This document shows positions 23,758-36,728 of a stretch of DNA of 64,000 nt, in pieces (position 1 is the first letter of the stretch; every line of letters starts with the position of its first letter). The notes beneath the pieces are model-generated. The model did not search any database, was not told the origin of the DNA, and worked only from the letters and a program-made list of their open reading frames with translations. The position numbers and the translations under genes were made by a program. This DNA is from Mytilus edulis (taxonomy: Eukaryota > Mollusca > Bivalvia > Mytilida > Mytilidae), in assembly GCF_963676685.1 (NCBI RefSeq), contig NC_092356.1, forward strand, positions 17,905,750 to 17,969,749, in the 5' to 3' direction.

Positions 23758-26430
23758 GTAATATATTTGCTATGTAATAATACAATCCAGTTTCTATAAC
23801 TAATTTATTAACAAGTACATCGTTTGATGGTCAGACTACAGAATGACAACATTTGTATAAGAACTTCAATTGATCTATTTAATTATGTTATTTAAGAACG
23901 TGCAGACATGTGAGAGTTGCTGATCTGTCAATTATAATTACTGTAACAGATGATACGATAATAAAGTTAGGTTAACTTCATAACAATATTATCATTTTTT
24001 TTTAAATTTTGTAACTTAAAAATGTATCTAATTCAAATTTGTAGAAATATCTACGTTATCGCAAATGTACTTTTCATGATAGAATTCATATTAATGTTGA
24101 ATCTATAATTATTTTAACATGCTTTCATAATATATTTTATGGTAGATTCCATATTCATGTTGAATCTATATTTGTTTTAGCATGCCTTTTGTAATAATAG
24201 ATTCTTTTGTACTTTTCACCAAGTTTTCTTAGCACTTTAAGATTATACAATGACATTATTGATGAGTAAAAGCCGTCAAGATTCGTAATGACTTCAGTTT
24301 TTACTACTTTTGGATATCCTTTTAATGAATTAAAGTTTGAAATGTTAGTGTAATTTGACAAAGTTAAAAATTCCTATTACACTTAGAAACCAAGCAAGAT
24401 CATATGATAGTTCAAGACATACAAAACCTCGTGTAGAAAGTTTTGAACAAACAGAGATGCATGAATTTAGAAGAGGTTACACGTGTTTGTATTTCATACA
24501 ATGCATGTGCATGCGACTTAGATGTATGTAGGATTTTAATGGTAATATATATCTGTTTGACCTTTCTTATTTATTCTTTTTTTACTTCTGTTAAGGTCAC
24601 TTTTCTCTATTTTTGTATGTTTTGTCTATTATTCTCTATTCTGTATAGTTTAACAACCCGTTATTCTCCATTCTTTTTATCTAATATCCTATCATTCTCA
24701 ATTTTTTTTTTTGGCTCATTTTTCTATTTTATTGGTCTATATTCTGTAAACCCCCTCAAGCCCCTTATGTAGCGTATACTACCTGTATATTACCTGTATT
24801 AGTTTATTAAACAAAGCACTGAAGTTGTACAATTGAATATGCTAAATATAACCATTTATGCATAATATTCAAATGTTTACTCTTTTATTTGAGTTGATAA
24901 ATGTCATAATATATTGTTTATGGTAGAATTCATATCTATGTTGAACCTTTAACTATGTTCAGTACATGCTTTTAAATCATGATATATATATATATTTTTT
25001 ATGGTAGAATTCCTATTTATGTTGAATCTTTAATTGTTTTAACATGCCTTTTATATTAATGGATTCTTATAAGTATAAAAGCATTATCTATTGAAATTGT
25101 TAACGGCAGACCATGATCGAACATGCACATTAAAATTCCTATAATGTATTTTGATGCATTTCACCAAGAAAGGTATTTGATTTGTATGCAACTACGTACA
25201 AATGAATGTATTGACTGAATGTCTTTTTAAAAATCGTTAATTTTCAAAATTGAAATAACAAAAATAATATAAAATTGTTTAAATCTCTAAAAAAATGTAT
25301 GCTAATATCAATATTGTTCAATGTCACAATGTCACGTGTGCAATGACAAAAATACGGTTCATACGTACAAATTATATCACAATCATGACATTCATTAATA
25401 ATCGGACTAAAGATAAAATGATACTAGCATAGGATGAATATGAATAAAAAAAAAATGTTTTTCAACTTTTTGAGATGTGAACGAGATAAAAAAAAAAATT
25501 TAAATCCACGAACAATGATATTTACTATAATGCCCTGCAAAGGCTAATATCAAAATTTCAAATATTCATATTCAAATGCTAGCTGGTATTTATAGACTGA
25601 ACCAGTTAGCTATGCATCCCATGCAGACTGTACGGACTATACTTAATATTGCGATCTCGGTTGATCGATGTTTATTTTAGAATTGAATGCTTCTTTTTGT
25701 AAATTCATTGGGGTGTTAGATCTATGACCGTAGTAAATTTTGTATGAGGCGCAGAACAGAGGTGCTTCTTTCTATAAATGTACGCACGGTCAACGTTTAA
25801 TTGTATTTTTGCGCTATGATCATTCTATTTCAAGTATCTTGTCTAATGGCTGATTAATCAATAAGACATGGCAGAGCTCGAGCAATCCATCATAAAATCC
25901 ATCATAAATGACATCTTCTGTACCACCCCTTTTATCTCTCGTAGCGTTTTGAATATTTTCATCATATATCGTTGTCACCGGTTTCGTCGGAATCCTTGCA
26001 TAGTTTGCAGTAAGGTAGTGTCATATTTCTACTAATTTTTGCCAAAGTACTTTGGAGCATTATATACCAGTTACCTGTTTACATTTCATTCCAATTATGT
26101 CTTTTTATTGTCGTTTTGGTTATTTTGGTCACATTTCCAAATGTTATGTGGGTTATTTACTGGATCTTTTTGTAGAGATCATTGCTTTATCGTTGATTTT
26201 TTGTAACTAATTTCTGTGCAAAATCAAGACCAGTATTCATTTTATGTTGTTTTTTCAGTTGCTTTATTCCAGTTATATTTTGATGGTAACTTTTTCATAA
26301 TTTCTTCTGCATGCTTTAGACAATTGATATGTTTGCAAAATTTGTTTATACGACAAATGAAAGAGCCGTAAAAATCTGAACTAATTTCTAATTCTCATTT
26401 TAGTTTTTTTCGTTGTATCATGTCCAGGCT
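23758..26430. repeat. Segmental duplication, copy B
   Basis: 24010-24200 matches 28290-28490; 24210-24790 matches 27640-28260 and 12000-12590; 25080-25900 matches 28495-29850 (CCCATGCAGACTGTACGGAC, GCAGAGCTCGAGCAATCCAT); 26030-26330 matches 31420-31700 (TACTTTGGAGCATTA, TTTTTATTGTCGTTTTGG). Blocks appear in shuffled tandem order, so several rounds of duplication are likely. No intact gene. Confidence 0.7.
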
Positions 26431-26860
26431 AGAGATTGCAAGGAACAAGACTAGCATGTTTTTGTCCCGAAACCGACCCAATAGAGCACAGCTCCTATGA
26501 ATATTTATTCTGCTGCAGATGTTTTTATGTCTAATAAACATCGAAATCATTTAAATATCTTCCTCTAATTTGGCAAGCTAAACACATCTTGTCAGTATAT
26601 ATTTGAACCTTGAGATATCGCGGGACGGCATATATTTTCCATACCTTTCTCAACACTATCGGCGACATTCCTGTTCTGGTATGTCGACCACATTTTAACC
26701 GGATTTTCGAAGGAAAATTGGTAATTGATTTGGGGATGTACGGCGGGTGGGCAGACTTGCATCCGGGTGGGCGTTTTGATTGTAAAACAGTGTCCGTGCA
26801 TTTCCTCATGAACCATTCCACCAAAGCTTTTCAAATCCTACGTTGTTATTTGTGATAAAA
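26431..26860 (-). pseudogene. LINE reverse-transcriptase C-terminal remnant, copy B
   Basis: The minus strand reads GMSPIVLRKVWKIYAVPRYL, matching the region of non-LTR retrotransposon RT just after the palm that usually reads like W-K-x-Y-V-[IL]-P-R-x-L-Y-G-L-E. The glycine-leucine-glutamate part is mutated and the frame is degenerate after it. Paralogous to 31813-32157, so the insertion predates the segmental duplication. Confidence 0.5.
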
Positions 26861-26889
26861 TGGAGGTCAAGTTGAATAATGACGATCTG

Positions 26890-29800
26890 TTATTTCATTT
26901 ATTTACCCTCAAAAAAAGAGGTGAAATCTCAAAAACTAGTTCAACATAGCAACATGTTCGTTTGCCTTTCAGTCAATCATTGGTATCTAATCAGCAGAAC
27001 CCGCTACTTTTCGAATGAGGAACTGAATCGGCCTATACTTATACTAGTAGTTAAGACGAGAGTCTTGATATCCAATCAGCTATCCTCTGAAGAATCCTTT
27101 TCTTTCCGAATGAGGAACTGAATCGGCCGAGTTGAGTCGAGTTTTCGATATCTTTAATTTAAATAAAACACAGGTACTGCATATATGTAGGAACGGTAAA
27201 TTTACTATTGGGAATACGTAAAAATAGATTCTGCCAGGCCATTTAGTTGTAACCAGTATTGTTTTTACTGAAATCTATTCACGTTAAGTTTTAATTTGTG
27301 AGATTAACCCAGCATTTTTATTTAAACGTTAAAAAAAATATTATTAGGGGCAATATTTAAGAATCTATTTTCAAATGATATAACGAAAATGTCAATTGTA
27401 ATTCCCGAATAAAAATGGCGGGATATGACATGCATGCGGCAAATTGATGATTTATTAAACAGATAAAGTTTGGAATATTTGCATACTGAATAATAGAAAT
27501 TTAATTATATTGTAATGGGATAAATGTAATTTAATAAAGTTAATAGTTATCAAAGGTACCAGGATTATAATTTAGTACGCCAGACGCGCGTTTCGTCTAC
27601 ATTAAATTAATTGGTAGTAAGCTGTTTGTTCTTTTGTACTTTTCGTCAAGTTTCGTTAGTGCTTTTAGATCATACAATGACATCATTCGTTATGACTTCC
27701 GTTTTTACTACTTTTTAATATCCTTTTAATGAATTAATTAAATGTAAGTTTAATTTGACAAAGCTAATAATTCCAATTACACTAAGAAGCCAAGCAAGAT
27801 CACATGATAATTCCAGACATACAAAACCTTATGTAGAAAGTTTTAAGTAAACAGAGATGCATGAACTATGAAGAGGTTACACGTGTTATAATTTCATACT
27901 ACGCATGTGCACGCGACATAGATGTATGTATGATTTTGAAGGTAATATATATCTGTTTGACAGTTCTAGTTTATTCCATAAAAAAATAAACTTCTTTTTT
28001 TAGTTATTTTAAGGTCACCTTTTTCTATGTTTGTATGTTTTATCTATCATTCTCTATTCAGTATATTATACCCCCCCCCCTCTCGTTATTCTCCATTCTT
28101 TTTTATCTTAACATTCTTTTATTCTCTACACTAGTCTTCATTTGTATTTTGACCTTTTGGACTCTTTTGTTCATTTCATTGGCATATTTTCTGTCAATTT
28201 TTTTCTTTTTGAGACCCGTATGTAGCGTACAATATTTATAATGATTATTACACAAAGCACCCAAAATTCTTAATGTTACACTATGTCTGTAACTTAAATG
28301 TATCTAATTTAAATTTGCAGCAATATCTACGTCATTGCAAATGTACTTTTCATGGTAGAATTTATATTAATGTTGAATCTATAATTATTTTGATTTGCTT
28401 TTATAATATATTTTTATGGTAGATTTCATAGTTCATGTTGAATCTATATTTGTTTTAGCATGCCTTTTGTAATAATGGATTCTTGAGAAGATAATGTCAT
28501 TATGGATTTCATTCATCTAGTATAGTCAATCCTTTGTACATTAAAAGTGTGAATTTTGACGCATTTCACCAAGAATGGGATTTCATTTCCTATTAGTATG
28601 TAACTACGTAAAAGGAAATGTCTTGACTGAATGTCTAAAATCACTATTTTTAAAAATTGAAACATTCAAAATAATATATATCTTTTTTAAATCTCAGGAA
28701 AATATGTATGATAAATATCAATACTGTTCAATGTTTGCGTTCAATGTCACAATGTCACGTGTGCACTGACAACATACGGTTCATACATACAAACTATATC
28801 ACATGACTTTCATTGATAGTCGAGGTAAAGCCAAAATAATACCGGCATAGAATATACATGAATAACAAAAGTTTGTTATTCAACCTTTTTGAGATGTAAA
28901 CGAGACAAAAACTCCACGAACAATTATTTTCCCTTGATGTCCTGCCAAGGCAAATATTAAAAATAGGAAATATCTATCTTTGTATGCTGGTATTTATAGA
29001 CTAAACCAGTTAGCTTGGCATCCCATGCAGACTGTACGGACTATACTTAATATTGCGGTCTCGGTTTATTGATGTTTATTTAAGAAATGAATACTTCTTG
29101 TCTTAAATTCATCATGACATTGGGTGTAAGATCGTTGACCGAGGTACATGTTGTATAATCCGCAGAACAGAAGCGCTTCATTCTATAAATGTTAGCACGG
29201 TCAACGCTTTAACAACCCTATGAAATTACTAAAAGACCCATTCAATACTTATAATTCTATTTTTTCGCTATGATCATGAAAACACGATTTCCATCTAGTT
29301 TTTTTTTCTTTTATTATCTTTGCACTTTATTGTGGAAACGTAAAAACGTGTGTCAACATGCACATGTATCTTACTATTCATGCAATTCATTTTGAAATCA
29401 AGAATGACGCGAGATTGCTGTTTGCCAATCAGAATAACGTATTATAATGAAACATACACCTAAAGTTATTATTGATGTTTATATAGAGTACAAGTAAACT
29501 TTCTATCCAGACAGTACTGACTACATTTAATATCACCGCGTCGTATTGTAATGAAGCGTATAATTTAGAGTTCATTAGCAATTAATATTATTAGTTAAAA
29601 ACTGGAGAAGTTGAAATATAAAATGCTAAAAATATTCATAAATTTCCTGTCATTTTGGTATCGCATTAAAGTTTTGTACAACTCATGTATAAATGGTAAC
29701 ATAGGTCTTATGTTACCCTTTCTATATCAAGTATCTTGTCTAGTGGCTGATTACTTAATAAGCTTGTGCAGAGCTCGAGCAATCCATCATTAAATCCATC

Positions 29801-30170
29801 ATAAATGACATCGTTAGTATTACCAATTTTATCTCTCGTAGCATGTTATATAATTTCATCATATATCGTTTTCAATGGTTTCTTGTCTTTCATTTTTGCT
29901 CATGTGCTTTGTCTATATACCTTTTTGTGTTACGTCAATACATATAGCTTATAATAGTTATATAAGACATATGTTGTGTTAGGCTCTGTTCCTGTCCATA
30001 ACGAATGGTATTGGTTTTCTGTTTTGCTTTTTCCAATCATATTGTCATAATATTGTTGTAAAATGATGCCCTTTATGGGTTCTTGCTTAGATTAATAAAA
30101 TTCTTATGTTATCTTATCTTATCTTATAGCGTGGCTCTGTGATATTGTAAAACATGTTTATATGCTTGTC
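26890..30170. repeat. Segmental duplication, copy C
   Basis: 26930-27330 pairs with 11090-11400, 27640-28260 with 24210-24790, and 28290-29850 with 24010-25900. 27061-27125 also repeats 26990-27040 (CGAATGAGGAACTGAATCGG). 27546-27600 carries a GTACGCCAGACGCGCGTTTC repeat insertion. Copies are clearly diverged. No intact gene. Confidence 0.7.
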
Positions 30171-30173
30171 TTT

Positions 30174-30474
30174 CATTTTTATGCCCCACCTACGATAGTA
30201 GAGGGGCATTATGTTTTCTGGTCTGTGCGTCCGTTCGTCCGTTCGTCCGTCCGTTCGTCCGTCTGTCCCGCTTCAGGTTAAAGTTTTTGGTCAAGGTAGT
30301 TTTTGATGAAGTTGAAGTCCATTCGACTTCAAACTTAGTACACATGTTCCCTATGATATGATCTTTCTAATTTTATTGCCAAATTAGAGTTTTTACCCCA
30401 ATTTCACGGTCCACTGAACATGGAAAATGATAGTGCGAGTGGGGCATTCGTGTACTGAGGACACATTCTTGTTT
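30174..30474 (+). mobile_element. Bivalve interspersed element with internal CGTCCGTT microsatellite
   Basis: Begins ATGCCCCACCTACGATAG with the partial inverse AGAGGGGCAT, then a run of CGTC/CGTT units, then AAGTCCATTCGACTTCAAAC, and ends GGGGCATTCGTGTACTGAGG. I recall this head and microsatellite as common in bivalve genomes. Non-coding. Confidence 0.6.
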
Positions 30475-31389
30475 CTATATGCTTTGTCTATATGCCTTTT
30501 GATATTTCTTTGATACATATATGACGTGGCTTTGTACTACATCCCGTCATTGTGTTATTGTACTATGGTAAATTTGCGCATTCTTGTCTTTAAGTTTTGA
30601 TAATATGCTTGGTCTATATGCAGCTTCTGTGTTGCATAATTGATTGTTTTTTAGTAGTTTAGATAATAATATAAATAACACATAGCTTCGCCGCGGTTGA
30701 CAATGTCAATGTTTTCTCGGGATACATATCTACTCTATCATCCTCTCAGCTATGTGTTATTGTAATTTATTATACTGATTGTCCTATCATTATGGTCTTT
30801 TACATATAAATTTTATTCAAAAGTGTTTTCTAGGGACTTCATGTACATGACAACGTTACGGGTACTAGAACAACCAGCAAAACTGAACGACGATTTTTTT
30901 ATTTTTTTATTTTGACAGTCAAATAATAGAATCTGAGCTAAAATATAGAACTTAAGCATTGTCTTTAATAACTTGATGGAATTTCAATTCTTTGTCCTAT
31001 AAATTATCGATGTTTGGTTGGTGTGGACGAGAGGGTGACATTTAGAAAAATTGTCACCTTCTCAGCCATGTGATAGAGTACATTAACTCTCTCGTATTAG
31101 CCAATCAAAATATGGCGTTTTAACGTGTAAAGTATAATAAAACACAATGTTGACTGCTATACCCCTATTTTTGACATTTTTACCTATAATATCAGTTTGT
31201 TTTGTTAACGCATCGTTGTCAATATCAGAGAATTTGATGCGACTGTCACACGAGTGAGAAGCTAGCTATAAAACCAGGTTCAATTCAACATTTTCTACAT
31301 AAGAAAATGCCTATTCCAAGTCAGGAATAAAACAGTTGTTATCCATTCGTTTGATGTGTTTGAGCTTTAGATTTTGCCATTTGATTCGT
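30475..31389. other. Intergenic, nothing recognised
   Basis: AT-rich. 30680-30760 (GCTTCGCCGCGGTTGACAAT ... CTCTCAGCTATGTGTTATTG) and 31030-31080 (GTGTGGACGAGAGGGTGACA ... CTCAGCCATGTGATAGAG) are weakly similar. No gene. Confidence 0.35.
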
Positions 31390-32160
31390 CCGAATTCTTG
31401 CAGTTTTCAGAACGGTGTTATTATATTTCTACTAAATTTTGCCCTAGTACTTTGGAGCATTAGGAACCAGTTATTAGTTTAAATTTAATTCCAGTTTTGT
31501 CTTTTTATTGTCGTTTTGGTTATTTTGTTATGTGGGTTATTAAACAGATCTTTTTGTAGAGATAATTGGTTGAGCGTTGATTTTGGGTTACATTTTTCTG
31601 TGCAAAATCAAAACCAGTATTCATTTATGTTCTGTTTTTCAGTTACTCTATTCCACTTATATTTTGATGGAGGCTTCTTCATAATTTCTTCTGCAAGCTT
31701 TAGACTTATGTCTAATAGATATGTTTGCAAAATTTGTTAATACATGTACGACAAATGTAAGAGTCGTCAAAATCTGAACTAATTTCTAATTCCCATTTTA
31801 ATATTTTTCGTTCTATCTATCTGTCCAGGCGATAAATTTAGAGGAAAAGACTAGCATGCTTTTGTTCAGAACCAACTCAATGGGCACAGCTCTTATTAGT
31901 AGATATAGTGCTGCAGATGCTGTTCTGTCTGGTAGACATTGGAATTGTTTAAATATCTCCCTCTGTATCTTTTCCTGTTGAGATACATCCCTTTTAATCA
32001 ATACATGAACCTCGAGTCCATAGAGATAACACGGGACGACGTATGAAAAGTGATATACAGGATACAAATTGAATTGTGTATTCATCTCGGCGTTCTGAAT
32101 AGGTGGTTGTTGATTGCTTCTTGCGGGAGTTTTATATTTATTACATTTTTTTTTCATATG
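31390..32160 (-). pseudogene. LINE reverse-transcriptase C-terminal remnant, copy C
   Basis: The frame 31813-32157 on the minus strand contains YVVPCYLYGLEVHVLIKRDV and later LPDRTASAALYLLIRAVPIE. This is the conserved stretch after the catalytic palm of non-LTR retrotransposon reverse transcriptases (P-R-x-L-Y-G-L-E, then Q-x-L-P-x-R-T-A-x-A-A-x-Y-x-L-x-G-x-[LP]-P-[IL]-E). The glycine expected before the last proline is changed to arginine. The FADD catalytic motif is not in frame upstream. 31390-31810 continues the element out of frame and matches 26030-26420. Confidence 0.65.
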
Positions 32161-32625
32161 ATACAGTTTATTTACATTTGAGTTCGTTGACTTTTGTATA
32201 ATGTTTGTCTTTTCATTTGTAAGGACAGAATATTAGGTTAGTGTCCAAAATTCATTTTTAAATTATTAATTTGTGCCTGAAATTTCATTTCTAAATGATG
32301 AATTTGATGACAATGAGGATGTTGGCTGTTAACTAATGGATAGTGTATGCCTTATTTAGATGATAGTAGGTCAATTGTCTGACTATATTCTTGATTGACT
32401 GTCTCGAGATAACTGATTTTTACTTTACATTCGGCAAGTTGTAGTTCAAGATTTGTTCGTTCTAGATTGCTCTCTTATTTGACCTTTTTTTGTTCAGCTT
32501 TCACTCCAATAGATGGGATATGTAAATTTTGTTTGTAGATATCTTCTATAGCTGCTGTTTCAAACAGAGTGGATAGGCAAATGTGAGATTTTCTGTATCA
32601 GTTGTTTGACATGTTGAAAATGTGG
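32161..32625. other. Intergenic, nothing recognised
   Basis: AT-rich; no gene or repeat supported. Confidence 0.35.
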
Positions 32626-33235
32626 TATGAATGCCTATGAGACAACTCTCTATCCAAGTCACAATGTATAAAAGTAAACCATTATAGGTCAAGATACGTT
32701 CTTCAACACGGATCCTTGGCTCACACTAAACAGCAAGCTATAAAGGGCTTCAAAAATGACAAGTGTAAAACCATTCAAACAGAAAAACCAACGGTCTAAT
32801 CTACTAGTATGTGAAAATTGGGAAACGAGAAATACCTATGAACCACATAAAAGAGGAACGAAAGATACCAAAGGTACAGTCAAACTCATAAATCTAAAAC
32901 AAACTGACAACGCCATGGCTAAAAATTAAAAAGACAAACAGACAAACAATAATACATATGACACAACATAGAAAATTAAAGGATAAACAACACGAACTAA
33001 CCACCGAATAATCGGTTCCTAAGCGTACGGTGAAGTCAATGAAAATTAACCAAAATCATTATATAAGGGGATGACTATTTGATTTCATTGGTGAGAGATG
33101 GACAGAGAAACGAGAATCACTCATTAACCACACCAACAAACGACAACTACTGAACATCAGGTTCCTTACTTAGGACAGGTCCGAACAGAGGATTTAAACA
33201 TTTTAATAGGTTTCAGTATGCATTTGCCTCTTTGG
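32626..33235. repeat. Interspersed repeat with ACAACGCCATGGCTAAAAAT block
   Basis: Starts near TGTGGTATGAATGCCTATGA and includes GAACGAAAGATACCAAAGG, CAGTCAAACTCATAAATC and ACAACGCCATGGCTAAAAAT. The second half recurs at 48893-49080. It probably represents a mussel transposon fragment; no coding frame. Confidence 0.65.
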
Positions 33236-33434
33236 TTCGTATAGTTGTTTGGAATGGGTTTCAGCTCTTTGTTGAATCTCTAAATTATGCATGTATTTAT
33301 CATATGGAATCGTTATCTAGTATATGGTATGACGAGCATATATAGTCTGCATGGTTGTTTAGTGAGTTTTTTGGTGCACGTGTTCCTTCACAAGAAGTGT
33401 GTTACCATTGATAACCATTGTTCACATATGCATA

Positions 33435-33720
33435 TAAAATTGAGAAGCATATTATATAAGACAAAAAAGGCAAGAGGCTCCTGACTTGGGGCAGGCTAAA
33501 AAAAAATCTATAGTCAATATAGATTAAAGAAGCACACAGCAAAACGTACAGTAAAGTTCAGTCTAAAGAAGTCCGAGTCCGATATCAGAATATATAACAA
33601 AAGAAAGTAAGCAAAATGACAATGATACATAAATTAACAAAGGACTACTATCAGTTACTGACATGCAAGCTCAAGACCTCAATCAAACAGATTGAAAGAT
33701 TATGTCTTCTTCATATATAT
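33435..33720 (-). repeat. Inverted copy of the retroelement 3' region
   Basis: AGAGGCTCCTGACTTGGG, AGTCCGAGTCCGATATCAG, AAGGACTACTATCAG and ATGTCTTCTTCATAT are the reverse complement of blocks at 3370-3660. 33236-33434 and 33721-34124 show nothing further. Confidence 0.65.
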
Positions 33721-34124
33721 GAAAATCAAGCACAAATGGTCAAATGGATTTTTAATATTGTTTCGTAATGTAAATCCTTTACTATTAAACAGTATGACAG
33801 GCCGCCATCTTGACCGGCCTGCGAAGGCATATGAATTCTAAGATATATGGCGAGTTTGGCCTCCGACATGTAGATTTGATGTGGTATCTGGTCTTTTGTG
33901 TAACAGAAAAGGAGTGTAGTACTATCGGGAAATGTCGGTTCTTATAAGATTCCTCGAAATTTGGATCTTTACAGGGATCGGCTTTTAGTTACATTAGAAA
34001 GCGAAGTATGCTTGGGAATAATAAAGTAATAAAATAAATAAAATAAGTCGGCAATTGACCAAAAATTTAATCTCAAACACCTAGTGAACCCCACGCTACG
34101 TTTATCTTTATATCAGTTTGCGTA

Positions 34125-34480
34125 AGGCCTGGAGCTGGCAATAGCCTGGCATGTAAGTAAATGCTAGTAGTCCTTTGTTCATTTATGTTGATCCCTATCA
34201 TTGTGCTTAGTGTTTTCTGTTACCTAATCTAACACCGGACTTGGACATCTTTCAAATTAAGTTTTACTGTGCGTATTGTTGTGTGTTTGTTCATTTTACA
34301 TTGGCTAGAGGTATAGGGGAGAGTTGAGATCTGACAAAAAATGTTTAAGACCGCCACATGTGTGCGCCTATGATATCCCGAGTCAGAAATTCCGCTGGTC
34401 TTTGTAAACCGTGTATGGTTTGGTTTTTTTTTAATTTGGGTTGTTTAATATGTTCCGGGGTTTAGTGTGTAGTCCGTTTT
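34125..34480 (+). repeat. Retroelement 3' region, direct copy downstream of paralogue 2
   Basis: GGAGCTGGCAATAGCCTGGC, GTGCGTATTGTTGTGTG and CATTGGCTAGAGGTATAGGG match 3412-3595. Sits about 100 bp beyond the end of paralogue 2 and is not part of it. Confidence 0.65.
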
Positions 34481-34550
34481 TTTCTAAAACAGTACACATA
34501 CGGCACACGCTTTTCGAAAGAAAAACAAAATCGATTAGATACAATTAAAT

Positions 34551-34556
34551 TTTAAT
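34551..34556 (-). terminator. Candidate polyadenylation signal of paralogue 2
   Basis: ATTAAA on the minus strand, about 30 nt after the stop codon, in a T-rich context. A common variant signal; no canonical AATAAA is closer. Confidence 0.35.
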
Positions 34557-34584
34557 CGGAGTTCTTCATATACAGTATTCAATT

Positions 34585-36728
34585 TCAGTATCCATATCCT
34601 TTTTTCACTTTTTTCTTGCAGCAAAGTACGGGTTTCTTGTAATTTTTACAAGTAGATTTTTTCATTTCTCCTGTTTGACATCTTATCCTGCATGTACAGT
34701 CACCCTGGCCACCATTTCCTCCACTGGTATTGACAATAAATGTGATTTTAGCTCTTCCACCTCCCGAACTTCCACCTCTAGACATTCCACCTCCTGAACT
34801 TCCACCTCTAGACATTCTGCCTCTAGCATCTCTACCATTAGACATTCCACCTCCAGATTTTCCACTTCCATAACTCGCAGGACTGTAGCTATCTCCACCT
34901 CCATAACTTGTAGAACTATAGCTATCTCCACCTCCATAACTTGTAGAACCATATCCTTTTCCAGCACTTCTTGTTCCTGAACTTCCACCTCCAGTCATTC
35001 CACCTCTAGAACCTCCAGCACCAGTTCTACCGCTTCCAGAACCAGCATCTCCATAACTGATAGGACCGTAGCTATCAGTACTTCCATAACTTGTAGAACT
35101 ATAGCTATTTTTACCTCCATAACCTGCAGAACCATATCCTTTTCCAGCACTTCCACCTCCAGTCATTCCACCTCCAGTCATTCCACCTCTAGAACCTCTA
35201 GCACCAGTGCTATCGCTTCCAGCACCAACTCCTCCATAACTGGTAGGAGCGTAGCTATCACTACCTCCATAACTTGTAGTACCATATCCCTTTCCAGCAC
35301 TTCCACTTCCTGAACTTCCACCTCCAGTCATTCCACCTCTAGAACCTCCAGTTCCAGTTCTACCGCTTCCAGCACCAGCACCTCCATAACTGGTAGGACC
35401 GTAGCTATCACTACTTCCATAACTTGAAGAACCATAGTTATCACCACCTCCATAACTTGTAGTACCATATCCTTTTCCAGCACTTCCACTTCCCGAACTA
35501 CTACCTCCAGAACCGCCACGACCGGACATTCCACCTCCAAAACCGCCACCACCAGTTCCGCCACTTCCAGCACCAGCACCTCCATAACTTGTAGAACTGT
35601 AGCTATCACCACCTCCATAACTTGTAGAACCATATCCTTTTCCAGTACTTCTACCTCCCGAATTTGTACCTCCAGTCATACCACCTCCAGACATCCCACC
35701 TCCAGCACCAGTTCTACCGCTTCCAGCACCAGCACCTCCATAACTGGTAGGACCGTAGCTATCACTACTTCCATAACTTGAAGAACCATAGTTATCACCA
35801 CCTCCATAACTTGTAGTACCATATCCTTTTCCAGCACTTCCACTTCCCGAACTACTACCTCCAGAACCGCCACGACCGGACATTCCACCTCCAAAACCGC
35901 CACCACCAGTTCCGCCACTTCCAGCACCAGCACCTCCATAACTTGTAGAACTGTAGCTATCACCACCTCCATAACTTGTAGAACCATATCCTTTTCCAGT
36001 ACTTCCACCTCCCGAATTTGTACCTCCAGTCATACCACCTCCAGACATCCCTCCTCCTGCACCAGTTCTACCGCTTCCAGCACCAGCACCTCCATAACTG
36101 GTAGGACCGTAGCTATCACTACTTCCATAACTTGTAGAACCATAGTTATCACCACCTCCATAACTTGTAGTACCATATCCTTTTCCAGCACTTCCACTTC
36201 CCGAACTACTACCTCCAGAACCGCCACGACCGGACATTCCACCTCCAAAACCGCCACCACCAGTTCCGCCACTTCCAGCACCAGCACCTCCATAACTTGT
36301 AGAACTGTAGCTATCACCACCTCCATAACTTGTAGAACCATATCCTTTTCCAGTACTTCCACCTCCCGAATTTGTACCTCCAGTCATACCACCTCCAGAC
36401 ATCCCACCACCAGCTCCACTGCCTGCAGCACCGGTACCTCCATAACTTGTAGAACCGTAGCTATCCCCACCTCCATAACCTCCTCCGGAACTTCCAATAT
36501 TTATATAAATAATTCTTTCTTCGGCTCCACCTCCGGACATTCCACCTGTGCCACTTCCACCCACAGAACCTCTTGAACCTCCAGAACTAGATCCCCCTCG
36601 ATTTCCAGACCTCGAGCTACCAGAGCAGCAGCACAAAACTTTACCACCATAACATTTATCTATTAACTTTTCGCCAGGGTCACATTTTACTTTACATTTG
36701 CAGTTAGATTTTTTGTCAGCCGCAACTG
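34585..36728 (-). CDS. Gly/Ser/Tyr-rich secreted structural protein, paralogue 2, exon 2
   Basis: Encodes residues 15-728 after a TATATAG acceptor; with exon 1 the total is 2187 nt, a multiple of three. Layout: six-cysteine module at 24-49 (C-x-C-x3-C-x9-C-x6-CC, GE at 33-34), Gly/Ser linker, strand-like RIIYINI (86-92), Gly/Ser/Tyr repeats with DSYGPTSYGGAGAGSG and KGYGSTSYGGGDSYSS, then KITFIV (675-680), a second six-cysteine module at 692-718 (C-x-C-x3-C-x9-C-x8-CC, GE again 3 residues after the third Cys) and a basic tail KKKVKKGYGY. The core holds two near-identical 354-bp (118-residue) units and a slightly shorter third. No enzyme domain. Inferred role: a cross-linkable extracellular fibre or shell-matrix protein; Lys/Tyr ends recall shematrin-type shell proteins, though the cysteine caps differ. 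Confidence 0.9.
35323..36378 (-). repeat. 354-bp coding repeat array in paralogue 2
   Basis: TCCAGTCATACCACCTCCAG occurs at 35671, 36025 and 36379 (spacing 354 bp); the third unit (35323-35670) is 348 bp and begins to diverge. Units differ by only a few bases, which points to recent unequal exchange or gene conversion. All remain in frame. Confidence 0.9.

Noticed and set aside
24443..24772. 109-codon plus-strand frame rich in Phe/Leu/Ser
   Set aside because: Covers the pyrimidine-rich tract of the segmental duplication; the frame is not kept in the other two copies.
26592..26855. Overlapping frames on both strands in one 250-bp stretch
   Set aside because: All fall in the degenerate LINE remnant; only the frame with WKIYAVPRYL has a family match.
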